54,035 bases of DNA, taken from the NCBI RefSeq assembly GCF_018861755.1, contig NZ_JAHLEF010000035.1, positions 1-54,035 of the forward strand. The letters are read 5' to 3'. Origin of the DNA: Clostridium sp. CF012. Its GTDB lineage: Bacteria > Bacillota > Clostridia > Clostridiales > Clostridiaceae. The notes under the pieces were generated by a model. It was given only the letters and a program-made list of their open reading frames with translations, made no database searches and was not told the DNA's origin. Position 1 is the stretch's first letter. Every line of letters begins with the position of its first letter. Positions 19,286-27,009 of the stretch are shown here, piece by piece. The position numbers were made by a program, and so were the translations under genes.

Positions 19286-19629
19286 ATTTTTGGGAAAAAA
19301 TTACGGGAAGCGACATGACTAAAGAATTTGAAACTTTTGAATCGCGAGCCAAAAAGCTACCGGCTGATTATCAAGTGGCATGGGAAAAAATTAAAGCTAA
19401 TCTTTGGCCGCACTCAGATTTCACCGGTCGCAACCTCATGCCAATTCTTGACGGTGTGCTTGGCCTGCTCGAAGAAACGGCTGCGGACGGTCAGAGTGTA
19501 GAAGAGGTTTTGGATGACGATATCAAAGGCTTCTGCTTAGCGCTGGTGGGCGAAGAAGGGGCAAACTCTTTTCGCGACAAGTGGCGCAAACAACTCAACA
19601 ATAATATCGCTAAAAAATTGGGTAAATAG
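19282..19629 (+). CDS. DUF1048 protein, first copy
   Basis: The 115-residue soluble protein (MNFWEKITGSDMTKEFETFE ... FRDKWRKQLNNNIAKKLGK) belongs to DUF1048, a small helical family nearly always encoded beside PadR regulators and ABC exporters. Its biochemical role is unknown. Its start overlaps the PadR stop codon. Codon use is GC-richer than most of the window. Confidence 0.8.
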   Translation: MNFWEKITGSDMTKEFETFESRAKKLPADYQVAWEKIKANLWPHSDFTGRNLMPILDGVLGLLEETAADGQSVEEVLDDDIKGFCLALVGEEGANSFRDKWRKQLNNNIAKKLGK

Positions 19630-19638
19630 GGGGATAAA

Positions 19639-19989
19639 ATGAGAATACAAGATATCATCGAAGGTAAAAAAGAGTGGCGAGCGCACGTGGCGCGTGTCAA
19701 AACGCTCCCGAAAGATTATCAGATTGTTTATAAAGAGATTCAAAAATATCTCTTTAAGGTGGGCCCTGTTGAGCTAACGGTCGGGATAGGTTTACTCTCG
19801 GGGATTATCGATCTTTTTGAAGAGGGCGCGGCCCTTAGGAAAAGCGTACTGGAAGTGACAGGCAGTGATGTAGCGGCTTTCTGCGACGATCTAATCAACG
19901 ATTCAAAAACTTACGCTGACATCTATCAAGAATCTGCTAACCAAGAAGTTAACAAGGCCATGAAAAAGTTTACGGATAAAACAAAGTAA
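19639..19989 (+). CDS. DUF1048 protein, second copy
   Basis: The 116-residue protein (MRIQDIIEGKKEWRAHVARV ... VNKAMKKFTDKTK) is a second DUF1048 member, sharing the KLPADYQ/TLPKDYQ segment and the late acidic-aromatic FCDDL motif with its neighbour. It starts nine bases after the first copy with a GGGGG-type ribosome binding site. Two paralogues side by side are common in such cassettes, probably forming a heteromer, but this is inference. Confidence 0.8.
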   Translation: MRIQDIIEGKKEWRAHVARVKTLPKDYQIVYKEIQKYLFKVGPVELTVGIGLLSGIIDLFEEGAALRKSVLEVTGSDVAAFCDDLINDSKTYADIYQESANQEVNKAMKKFTDKTK

Positions 19990-20012
19990 AAGGAAGATAT
20001 GGGGATGGTAGA

Positions 20013-20201
20013 GTGTATAAATACGAGTGGATATTATGCCCGGTGTGTGGCAACAAAACAAGGGTCAAGGTACGTGATGATACGGTGCTTGAAAACTTCC
20101 CACTATTTTGCCCGAGGTGTAAACAGGAAACGATAATCAATGTAAAACAACTGAATATATCAGTTATTAAAGAGCCAGACGCTAAGATGCAGAGCCGATA
20201 A
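20013..20201 (+). CDS. Cysteine-rich KTR zinc-ribbon protein
   Basis: The 62-residue protein has two CPxC pairs (ILCPVCGNKTRVKVR and LFCPRCKQET), a small zinc ribbon, and ends VIKEPDAKMQSR. It matches the 'cysteine-rich KTR' family often carried on conjugative transposons of Firmicutes. The start is GTG 20013. It is followed by a strong terminator, so it ends the padR transcript. Its presence supports horizontal acquisition. The function is unknown. Confidence 0.75.
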   Translation: MYKYEWILCPVCGNKTRVKVRDDTVLENFPLFCPRCKQETIINVKQLNISVIKEPDAKMQSR

Positions 20202-20238
20202 TATGTGAGTGAAATCACAGTTGTTGGCTCTTTTTTTA
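20191..20238 (+). terminator. Terminator after the KTR gene
   Basis: AGAGCC/GGCTCT outer stem and TGTGA/TCACA inner stem are followed by seven T's; the stem overlaps the stop codon of the KTR gene. Confidence 0.8.
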
Positions 20239-20317
20239 TGATAACTACTCAAGCTGCATAAAAAGGATTAGACGGATATTTGAGTAAGGTTACTATATTG
20301 TAGAGGAGGAAAATAAA

Positions 20318-21079
20318 ATGAAAAAAAATATCATACAAATTAAAGGGGTAAAGAAATCTTTCAAAGATGTAGAAGTACTCAAAGGAGTAGCTTTTGAAGT
20401 AGAGCAGGGAGGTATCTTTGTATTACTAGGTTCCAATGGAGCCGGAAAAACAACGATGATTAGAATCATGGCTACTTTACTTAAGGCAGATGCTGGAAGT
20501 GTTGTGATCAATGGTTTTGATATTGAAAAAAATCCAGGGAAGATTAGAGGTTCTATCAGTCTTACTGGTCAGTTTGCTGCTATTGATGAAATTTTGACTG
20601 GACGTGAAAATCTTCAAATGATAGCAAAACTTAGACATCTTAAAAATCCAAATGGAGTAGCAGATGAGTTAATTAATCGTTTTGGTATGTCAGAGGCTGC
20701 AGACCGCAGAGTGGGTACTTACTCAGGAGGTATGAAAAGAAAAATTGATATCTCAATGAGTCTTGTGGGAAATCCAAAGATTATTTTCCTAGATGAGCCA
20801 ACGACAGGTCTTGATCCAGAAGCACGTTTAGAAGTTTGGAAGATTGTAAAAGAGTTATCAACTGCAGGAACTACAGTATTCTTAACGACTCAACATTTAG
20901 AGGAAGCGCAGCAACTTGCAGATAAAATCGCCATTCTTCATGGTGGAAAAATCATTGCTCTAGATACACTAGAAGGATTGAAAAAATTATTCCCACCTAC
21001 AAAAGTTGAATATGTTGAAAAACAACCTACATTAGAAGAAATATTCCTAATAATCATTGGTAAAAAGGAGGAGAAATAA
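20318..21079 (+). CDS. DrrA-like ABC exporter ATPase
   Basis: The 253-residue ATP-binding subunit has Walker A GSNGAGKTT (~38-46), Q-loop LTGQFA, signature YSGGMKRK, Walker B IIFLDEPTTGLD and switch histidine TTQH. It resembles the DrrA/daunorubicin group, though it is shorter at the C-terminus than the usual ~310. With the permease directly downstream (no gap) it would form a 2+2 exporter in the membrane. The start follows GAGGAGG. It lies behind the KTR terminator, so it may have its own promoter, but none is obvious. The drug substrate cannot be predicted. Confidence 0.88.
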   Translation: MKKNIIQIKGVKKSFKDVEVLKGVAFEVEQGGIFVLLGSNGAGKTTMIRIMATLLKADAGSVVINGFDIEKNPGKIRGSISLTGQFAAIDEILTGRENLQMIAKLRHLKNPNGVADELINRFGMSEAADRRVGTYSGGMKRKIDISMSLVGNPKIIFLDEPTTGLDPEARLEVWKIVKELSTAGTTVFLTTQHLEEAQQLADKIAILHGGKIIALDTLEGLKKLFPPTKVEYVEKQPTLEEIFLIIIGKKEEK

Positions 21080-21844
21080 ATGGAATCTACAAATAAATAT
21101 TTTTTCAAAGATATGAGTGTTATGTTTGGACGTTCTATGCGTCATATTTTTAGAAGTATGGATACAATTATTACAGTTAGTATCACACCAATTGCAATGA
21201 TGTTATTATTCGTTTATGTATTTGGTGGTGCAATCGAAACAGGTACAGAAAATTATGTTGATTATCTATTACCCGGTATAATGTTAATGACTATTGGTAG
21301 TGGGATCGCATATGTAGCGTACCGTTTGTTTACAGATAAACAACGTGGTATCCTTGAACGTTTTCACTCTATGCCTATCGCTCGTTCTACAGTTTTATGG
21401 GGGCATGTATTAACCTCATTAATTTCTAATGGAATTTCTATAGTAGTGATTATACTTGTTGCATTATTAATGGGTTTCCGTTCCTGCGCAGGAATCTTAG
21501 AGTGGCTCGCGGTGTTTGGAATTCTTGGGATCTTTACACTTGCTTTGACTTGGATTGCTGTAATTGCAGGACTTGCTGCTAAAACACCAGATGGTGCAGG
21601 CGCATTCGCATACCCAATCATCTTCTTACCATTTATCAGTTCTACCTTTGTACCAACAGATACTATGCCTTCAGCAGTACGTGCTTTTGCTGAAAATCAA
21701 CCTGTAACGCCTATCGTAGAAGCTATTCGTAATTTATTAGGAGTCCAACCAGTAGGAAATGATATCTGGTTTGCCCTTGCTTGGTGTATAGCAATAATGG
21801 TTGTTGCTTATATCTTTGCAATGAGGATCTATAAAAAATTATAA
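21080..21844 (+). CDS. ABC-2 type permease (DrrB-like)
   Basis: The 254-residue protein has six hydrophobic segments and the ABC-2 signature region near PIIFLPFISSTFVPTDTMP. It is the membrane partner of the ATPase, with start codon immediately after its stop and ribosome binding site AAAGGAGG inside the ATPase gene. The last ~60 bases plus trailer are duplicated at 28713-28799, so this locus has taken part in a rearrangement. Confidence 0.88.
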   Translation: MESTNKYFFKDMSVMFGRSMRHIFRSMDTIITVSITPIAMMLLFVYVFGGAIETGTENYVDYLLPGIMLMTIGSGIAYVAYRLFTDKQRGILERFHSMPIARSTVLWGHVLTSLISNGISIVVIILVALLMGFRSCAGILEWLAVFGILGIFTLALTWIAVIAGLAAKTPDGAGAFAYPIIFLPFISSTFVPTDTMPSAVRAFAENQPVTPIVEAIRNLLGVQPVGNDIWFALAWCIAIMVVAYIFAMRIYKKL

Positions 21845-21996
21845 GCTATCTTTATATAAGTACATTTATTTTAGAAGTTGTTTCGCCAAAAGGTTATTAT
21901 ATCAATAACCTTTTGCGTAATTATATAGATACTATGTTTTCACGCATGTGGAAACTATAATTCTGATGACGAATAGTAATGGACAAACTTGGTAAC

Positions 21997-22347
21997 TTAC
22001 TTATACAATTTTAGAATCTCGCTTTGACTATCAATATAGATTTTTAAAAGCTCTTTTAAATCATCAGTTTTTTCTTTTTCTGTTGAAGGCTCATTAGGTT
22101 TAAGTCTTTCCAGAACTTTAAATTCAAAAGATTTTTCTCCATAAGTATCCCAATCCACTTGTAACTGCTTTAATTTATACCTGCCAATACTTAGCTTAAA
22201 TTTAATTGATTCAAAAGGCTTATATAAATTCACTGATATATCTACTAAAGAATATCCAGTAATAGTATTATATATTTGAATTATACCCATTTCTATTTCT
22301 TGCTGCTTATAGTTATTTATAAGTTCTTTCTTTTTAATATTGCTCAT
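21997..22347 (-). CDS. GIY-YIG-like small protein (motif degenerate)
   Basis: The 116-residue protein has GIIQIYNTITGYSLVDISVN where GIY-YIG nuclease domains have GIYxIxN...YIGxSxN, then the LQVDWDTYGEKSFEFKVLE block typical of small clostridial members. The second tyrosine-isoleucine-glycine is replaced by LVDIS, so nuclease activity is doubtful. I start at ATG 22347 after GAGAGGAATATT; the upstream extension lacks such a site. It stands alone, with no partner gene. Confidence 0.55.
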   Translation of the reverse strand: MSNIKKKELINNYKQQEIEMGIIQIYNTITGYSLVDISVNLYKPFESIKFKLSIGRYKLKQLQVDWDTYGEKSFEFKVLERLKPNEPSTEKEKTDDLKELLKIYIDSQSEILKLYK

Positions 22348-22523
22348 AATATTCCTCTCACAATTCTTATAATATTTACTGCCGTTACTGGCTCTGATTA
22401 AGTATTCGTAGTCTACCAAGTAGAGAATTCAGATTTATTGTCATGGGCAATGGGCTAAGCTATTTTGCAAAATTACTGCCTCACTCACCAGGGCTGATCT
22501 CATCATTATTATTCGAATTACGA

Positions 22524-22566
22524 ACTAAAAAAAACGTAATATTCTAAACTGAATTTTACGGTTTTT
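22524..22566 (-). terminator. Terminator of the MarR-MATE operon
   Basis: On the minus strand CCGTAAAATTC pairs with GAATATTACG, followed by eight T's, 50 bases after the MATE stop codon. Confidence 0.65.
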
Positions 22567-22618
22567 GACAAGACCGAGTAACTTTCAGAATAAATATCTA
22601 CATTATTTGATGGATGCT

Positions 22619-24016
22619 TTATATCTCTTCTATCAAATCGCAGTTACTAGCAACTTGTATTTCGCCCTCTAGATCTCGAATTTTTTCTCTATATACTTTA
22701 ATTGCAAAGTACCCAGAAATTATTAAAGAAACTACTTCTGATATTGGAAACGCTATCCATATTCCAGCTAATCCAATTAATTTACTTAGAATAAATGTCA
22801 ATGGTAATAAAATAATAATCTGTCTTGCAAAAGATATAATAAGGCTTACTTTTGCTTTGCCAAACGCTTGAAAAACCGTAGAAAGAACTATTGATATCCC
22901 AGAAAACACAAAACCTATACTGATAATTCTCAAACACTCAATCCCTATTGCATCCATCTGTGGTGTACTGTTAAATAGCATAAGCAGTTGTCTTGGAAAT
23001 ATTACAAATACAGTCGTACCAATAAGCATTATGGCGCATGCAAATATGCAACCATACTTGACAGCTTCCAGTACCCGATGCTTATTTTTCGCGCCATAAT
23101 TATAGCCAACTATAGGCATGATCCCCTGTGTCAAACCGAATACAGGCATATATATAAAAGACTGTAATTTGAAGTACGCACCAAATACTGCAACAGCAGT
23201 TCCAGAAAATCCTGCTAAAATCAAATTGATACCAGATACCATTACGGATCCCAATATTTGCATAAACATAGCCGGAATTCCAACTTTGAATATTTCACCT
23301 GTAATGTTGCTACTATAATGAAATTTCTTTAAATTTAATTTTAGTCCATTTTTGTTTCTAAGTACGAGTTTAAGTGCATATAGCATGGCACTTATCTGTC
23401 CAATAACCGTTGCTATTGCTGCCCCCTGCACACCTAATTCAGGAAAAAATAACAATCCAAAAATTAGAATTGGATCAAGAACAATGTTGGTTATGGCACC
23501 TAATAATTGTATTCTCATAGAACTTAACATGTCACCAGTAGATCTTAAAATATTCATACACACTTCTGATATAATGCTACCAAATGAAAACATCATAATA
23601 ATTCTAGTATACTGTACTGCATAATTAATAATAACAGGGTCGTCAGTAAAAAGCTTAGAAAACATTTGGGGTACAAATACCGAACAAATCGCTAGGATAA
23701 TCCACAATATAATACCTATTGCAAAACCATGTTCCGCCGTGTTTATTGCATCATTTTTGTTCCCCGCGCCTAGCTTTCTTGACATAAATGAGTTAATCCC
23801 GAGGCCTAGCCCCACAAATATTGATACTATTATTAATTGTATTGGAAAAGCTATGGATAAAGCCGTAAGCGCCTGCTCTGATATTTTTGCTACAAATATA
23901 CTGTCTACAACATTATATAGCGCTTGCACAATCATCGACAACATTGCTGGCAATGACATTTTTATAATCAGTTTCTTTATATCCATATTCCCTAGTTTAT
24001 ACATATTTTCTTTCAT
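22619..24016 (-). CDS. MATE-family multidrug efflux transporter
   Basis: The 465-residue integral membrane protein has about twelve hydrophobic helices and MATE landmarks such as PAMLSMIVQALYNVVDSIFV near the N-terminus and PVFGLTQGIMPIVGYNYGA at mid-protein. It would export cationic drugs in exchange for Na+ or H+. It starts two bases after the stop of the MarR gene and shares its operator, so its expression probably rises when MarR binds a ligand. A second MATE gene in the window is a pseudogene (28808). Confidence 0.92.
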   Translation of the reverse strand: MKENMYKLGNMDIKKLIIKMSLPAMLSMIVQALYNVVDSIFVAKISEQALTALSIAFPIQLIIVSIFVGLGLGINSFMSRKLGAGNKNDAINTAEHGFAIGIILWIILAICSVFVPQMFSKLFTDDPVIINYAVQYTRIIMMFSFGSIISEVCMNILRSTGDMLSSMRIQLLGAITNIVLDPILIFGLLFFPELGVQGAAIATVIGQISAMLYALKLVLRNKNGLKLNLKKFHYSSNITGEIFKVGIPAMFMQILGSVMVSGINLILAGFSGTAVAVFGAYFKLQSFIYMPVFGLTQGIMPIVGYNYGAKNKHRVLEAVKYGCIFACAIMLIGTTVFVIFPRQLLMLFNSTPQMDAIGIECLRIISIGFVFSGISIVLSTVFQAFGKAKVSLIISFARQIIILLPLTFILSKLIGLAGIWIAFPISEVVSLIISGYFAIKVYREKIRDLEGEIQVASNCDLIEEI

Positions 24017-24018
24017 TG

Positions 24019-24447
24019 TTAATTCTCCTTCAATTTGGTTATATTATCTACCATTTTGGCTAGTATACTTCTTATTTTTTCAATATCAGCATTAGAAATG
24101 TTATCAATAAGAATACCTTCCCATTCTTTCAAGACTTCTGTAATGCTAGGAAATATATTTGTTCCCTTATCGGTTAGATATATACCCTTTTCTCGTCTAT
24201 CACTTTCACTAACTACTCTATTAACATAATTATATTTTTCAAGATGGGTGATTATTTTTGTTATAGTGGCCTTATTAAATAAAAACAATTCATTTATTTC
24301 GGTTAGGTTAGCCCCGTTATTACCCCTTAAAAATAACAATACTTCCGCTTGAACTTTATTTAGATTGTATTTTTTTAGCTTAACATCTACAAAATTATTT
24401 TGATTTCTATATAATATTGAAATATTTCTTCCTATTATTTTGCGCAT
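24019..24447 (-). CDS. MarR-family repressor of the MATE pump
   Basis: The 142-residue winged-helix regulator has LKKYNLNKVQAEVLLFL, a recognition helix region FLFNKATITKIITHLEK, and the wing SDRREKGIYLTDKG. ATG 24447 follows AGGAGGAAGAT. It is the first gene of a two-gene operon with the MATE pump. The promoter carries two copies of a MarR-like palindrome, so autorepression with release by the pump's substrates is the simplest model. Confidence 0.9.
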   Translation of the reverse strand: MRKIIGRNISILYRNQNNFVDVKLKKYNLNKVQAEVLLFLRGNNGANLTEINELFLFNKATITKIITHLEKYNYVNRVVSESDRREKGIYLTDKGTNIFPSITEVLKEWEGILIDNISNADIEKIRSILAKMVDNITKLKEN

Positions 24448-24460
24448 ATCTTCCTCCTAG

Positions 24461-24519
24461 AATAATAGTTGCCTAAGAAACTATTATACTTCATACTAGT
24501 TTCTTAGGCAACTATTATT
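24461..24519 (-). promoter_or_regulatory. marR-MATE promoter with twin operators
   Basis: A 22-bp perfect inverted repeat (AATAATAGTTGCCTAAGAAA plus CT, and its complement at 24498-24519) is separated by 15 bases. Each arm contains an imperfect palindrome, TAGTTGCCTAAGAAACTA at 24466-24483 and its mirror at 24497-24514. On the minus strand the -35 TTGCCT (24511-24506) and the -10 TATAAT (24488-24483) are 17 apart, so the -35 lies in one site and the other follows the -10. Confidence 0.8.
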
Positions 24520-24574
24520 TGCAGCAATCAATATAAGTAAGGCGTCCCGTTGTTCCACCAAGGGCACCAGTTTT

Positions 24575-24733
24575 CTACTGTGATATATTAGATTTCTCTT
24601 TACAAAAATACTTTATTGCCGAACCAATTATTACCCCCAACCATAAAATCAAACTTGTTGCTAATAAATATTTTCTATGATTTGACGAATAACTTAGCAC
24701 CCCTATAACTGGTATACATGAAACTATAGCCTA
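24575..24733 (-). pseudogene. C-terminal fragment of a membrane protein
   Basis: The minus-strand frame reads TIVSCIPVIGVLSYSSNHRK, then YLLATSLILWLGVIIGSAIK and YFCKEKSNISQ before a TAG stop. It has the two hydrophobic segments of a transporter end but no start. Nothing else coding was found in 24520-25111. Confidence 0.4.
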
Positions 24734-24974
24734 ATTAAAAATGCAACTTCAACAGGGCATTCAGTCAAAATAACTGAAGGTCTATTGAAGTTACATATAA
24801 ATTGGTGATATTTGCAATGTCGAATGTTTATAAAACCAAAATGTAGTAATTTTAAGTTTTTAGTATATTAGATTTAATTTCAACTATAACCTCAATATAT
24901 ATGACTCTATAATATTGAGGTTTTATCCATTTTTTTAATTAGGGCCTTAATTGTAAGTTATTTGAAGGCTAACT

Positions 24975-25025
24975 TGATGACATTGCCCCCGGGGGACATG
25001 AACAAATTGTTAGCAAGTAGCAATT
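24975..25025 (+). repeat. Decayed repeat of family A
   Basis: ACATTGCCCCCGGGGGACAT then GAACAAATTGTTAGCAA shares the centre (CCCCCGGGGGAC) and the GAACAAATTGT arm with the copies at 28644 and 37084. Confidence 0.5.
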
Positions 25026-25111
25026 GGGTCACTTCATGACTTTTATATGGATCCAATACCTATTTGAACCCCAGATTATAGAGGATGATATAAGCTTTCT
25101 ATATAATTCTT

Positions 25112-25561
25112 TTAATCAGTAAAACGTGCTATCAACCTTAACGTACCGAAAATTGGTATTACAATAGATAGTACGATACGAGCAGTCTTATTATATACTT
25201 TGTATTTCCACATCCAATATAACCCTAACGGCCAAAAAGCATATAAAATTCCCACTACGAAAAGTGGATTACCATACGTTCTAACTTGTTTTACTTTTGT
25301 ACCTGCCTTCTCGTTATAAATCTCTTCCTCTTCGTAATAAGATTCTTCGTCATTTGCATCAACCTCTTCCTCATTATAAACGCCATCCTGTTCATCATAA
25401 GAGTCTTTATAAGTATTATAGGATTCTTTCCTCTCATAAAAAGGATCCTCCTTTTTATTGTATGGTTCTACCTTCCTGTCATATGTTGGTTGTTCTTGTG
25501 ACTCTTGATACCCTACTGTAGGATTTTCAACGTAAAGACCATTATTTCCCTTCTTCTTCAT
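25112..25561 (-). CDS. Hypothetical acidic membrane protein
   Basis: The 149-residue protein has an N-terminal ~95-residue low-complexity region of Glu, Asp, Tyr and Asn (e.g. NEEEVDANDEESYYEEEEIY), followed by two hydrophobic helices (NPLFVVGILYAFWPLGLYWM and a segment near IVLSIVIPIFG). ATG 25561 follows AGAAGGGGAATAG. The disordered acidic region is probably cytoplasmic. I do not recognise the family. Confidence 0.65.
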   Translation of the reverse strand: MKKKGNNGLYVENPTVGYQESQEQPTYDRKVEPYNKKEDPFYERKESYNTYKDSYDEQDGVYNEEEVDANDEESYYEEEEIYNEKAGTKVKQVRTYGNPLFVVGILYAFWPLGLYWMWKYKVYNKTARIVLSIVIPIFGTLRLIARFTD

Positions 25562-26160
25562 TTCTATTCCCCTTCTATAATAGTCCGCATTCTATATGAA
25601 TGTTTTTGCTCTCATCTAATATAATTTCTTTATCATACCGAACAAAATATATTTTACTTTTAAATTTTATACTTTTCAGTTTCTTATATACATCGTCATT
25701 AGCATTATTGCTATCAATACTATTACAAATATTTCATATTTATTCTTTATTATATTTGAAATCTCGCTTTAAAAAAAATTATAATAATCACGGTTATTAT
25801 CCCTTGCGAAAAATAATGTAGCAAATATAAGCTTCCAGTTATAAAACTGTTAACAGTATTTAATGCTAATAAAATTAAGCCAGCCATCATCAGACACAGT
25901 AAGCCACCACCATGTGACACAAAAGTGTTTCGGCATTTTTATTATAACATGAAGATGCACAAAAATGTAATACAACAATGAATCATCTGGATACTTAATA
26001 CCTTTAGACTAAGCTCTATATATACACCTTATGTCCATGTACTACGCATCCTGAGAATTAGACGACGTAACTATTGATATTGGAGGCACGAACAAGGGTC
26101 TTTGAAAATTGAATAATATGGTATTAAAAATCAAAATATGTACTATTATAGAATTCTATC
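25562..26160. other. Gene-free AT-rich stretch
   Basis: No ORF with a convincing start or familiar sequence was found. Near 25825-25845 there is GCAAATATAAGCTTCCAGTT, reminiscent of a family A left arm, but no centre or right arm follows. Confidence 0.4.
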
Positions 26161-26161
26161 T

Positions 26162-26190
26162 TTGTATAAATATGTATAATATGATATAAT
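26162..26190 (+). promoter_or_regulatory. Promoter of the small membrane protein gene
   Basis: TTGTAT (26162-26167) and TATAAT (26185-26190) are 17 bases apart, about 115 bases upstream of the TTG start at 26307. Confidence 0.55.
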
Positions 26191-26306
26191 TTATATAGAG
26201 TTAGGTTGAATTTGTAAAATATATCGAAGCAAATGAACCCATATTAATGATTAATGGTGGTTTTAAAATATCAGTTTTATGTTTATGAATAAGAGGAGGT
26301 GATATT

Positions 26307-26477
26307 TTGGCTGTTTTTTACTATGGTTCGATTATTGCAGTAATGTTACTGTATGGTAACACCGTTTCTATTATGAAAAAAGTAAAGAGTGGAGAAAATA
26401 CAGAATTAAATACTGCTGTAGGGTGCATTTTAGCAGCATTTATTTTATTATCTATTTTTAATATAACTATGGGTTAG
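26307..26477 (+). CDS. Small membrane protein, 56 residues
   Basis: TTG 26307 follows AGAGGAGGTGAT at ideal spacing. The product MAVFYYGSIIAVMLLYGNTV, then SIMKKVKSGENTELNTA and a hydrophobic GCILAAFILLSIFNITMG, predicts two membrane helices joined by a charged loop. The stop codon lies inside a hairpin, AACTATGG/CCATAGTT (26466-26488), which may protect or end the transcript. It is too short for reliable family assignment. A good promoter and ribosome binding site argue that it is real. Confidence 0.6.
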   Translation: MAVFYYGSIIAVMLLYGNTVSIMKKVKSGENTELNTAVGCILAAFILLSIFNITMG

Positions 26478-26490
26478 TTTCCATAGTTAT

Positions 26491-27009
26491 ATTGAAGATT
26501 ACTTCGCATGTTTCTTCTTATGCGTCACAACTAATAAAACCGAATAATCCCTTAAAAATACCGTATTATTCAATTGAATTTTACGGCATTCTTACGTCGC
26601 AGTTCAAAAATATATTTCGTTGTAATTCAAAATAAATTATCCCCCATATCTAATACACTCACTTTATAATATTGATTTTATCTAATGTTTTTATTTAGAT
26701 TCTTACTTTCGATTTCCTATTGTATGCAAAGTATTATTCATAATACTTTACACTTTATGTTATATTATGTTGATATATCTAAGACTACTATAGTTTCATC
26801 TTCTTATATATAAGTATGTATTTACAATAGATATATTAATAATATCTATATATAACCAAACAAACTTAAAGTAAAAAGAGGCTTCCCTTAATTCACTTTT
26901 TAAGAAAAGTTTGAATTAACGAAAGAGTTTCCTAAATTAAATGCAGATCAAACGGAGCATTTTCTAAAATCACATCGTTCTATAAGAACCTATCAATTTG
27001 AGTAAATAA
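26491..27009. other. Gene-free AT-rich stretch
   Basis: No ORF is supported. A weak hairpin, TTAATTCA...TGAATTAA at ~26888-26920, may end the serine hydrolase transcript coming from the right. Confidence 0.4.

Noticed and set aside
25286-25521. Two plus-strand frames opposite the acidic membrane protein gene
   Set aside because: They mirror the low-complexity GAA/TTC codons of the real gene and have no start signals.
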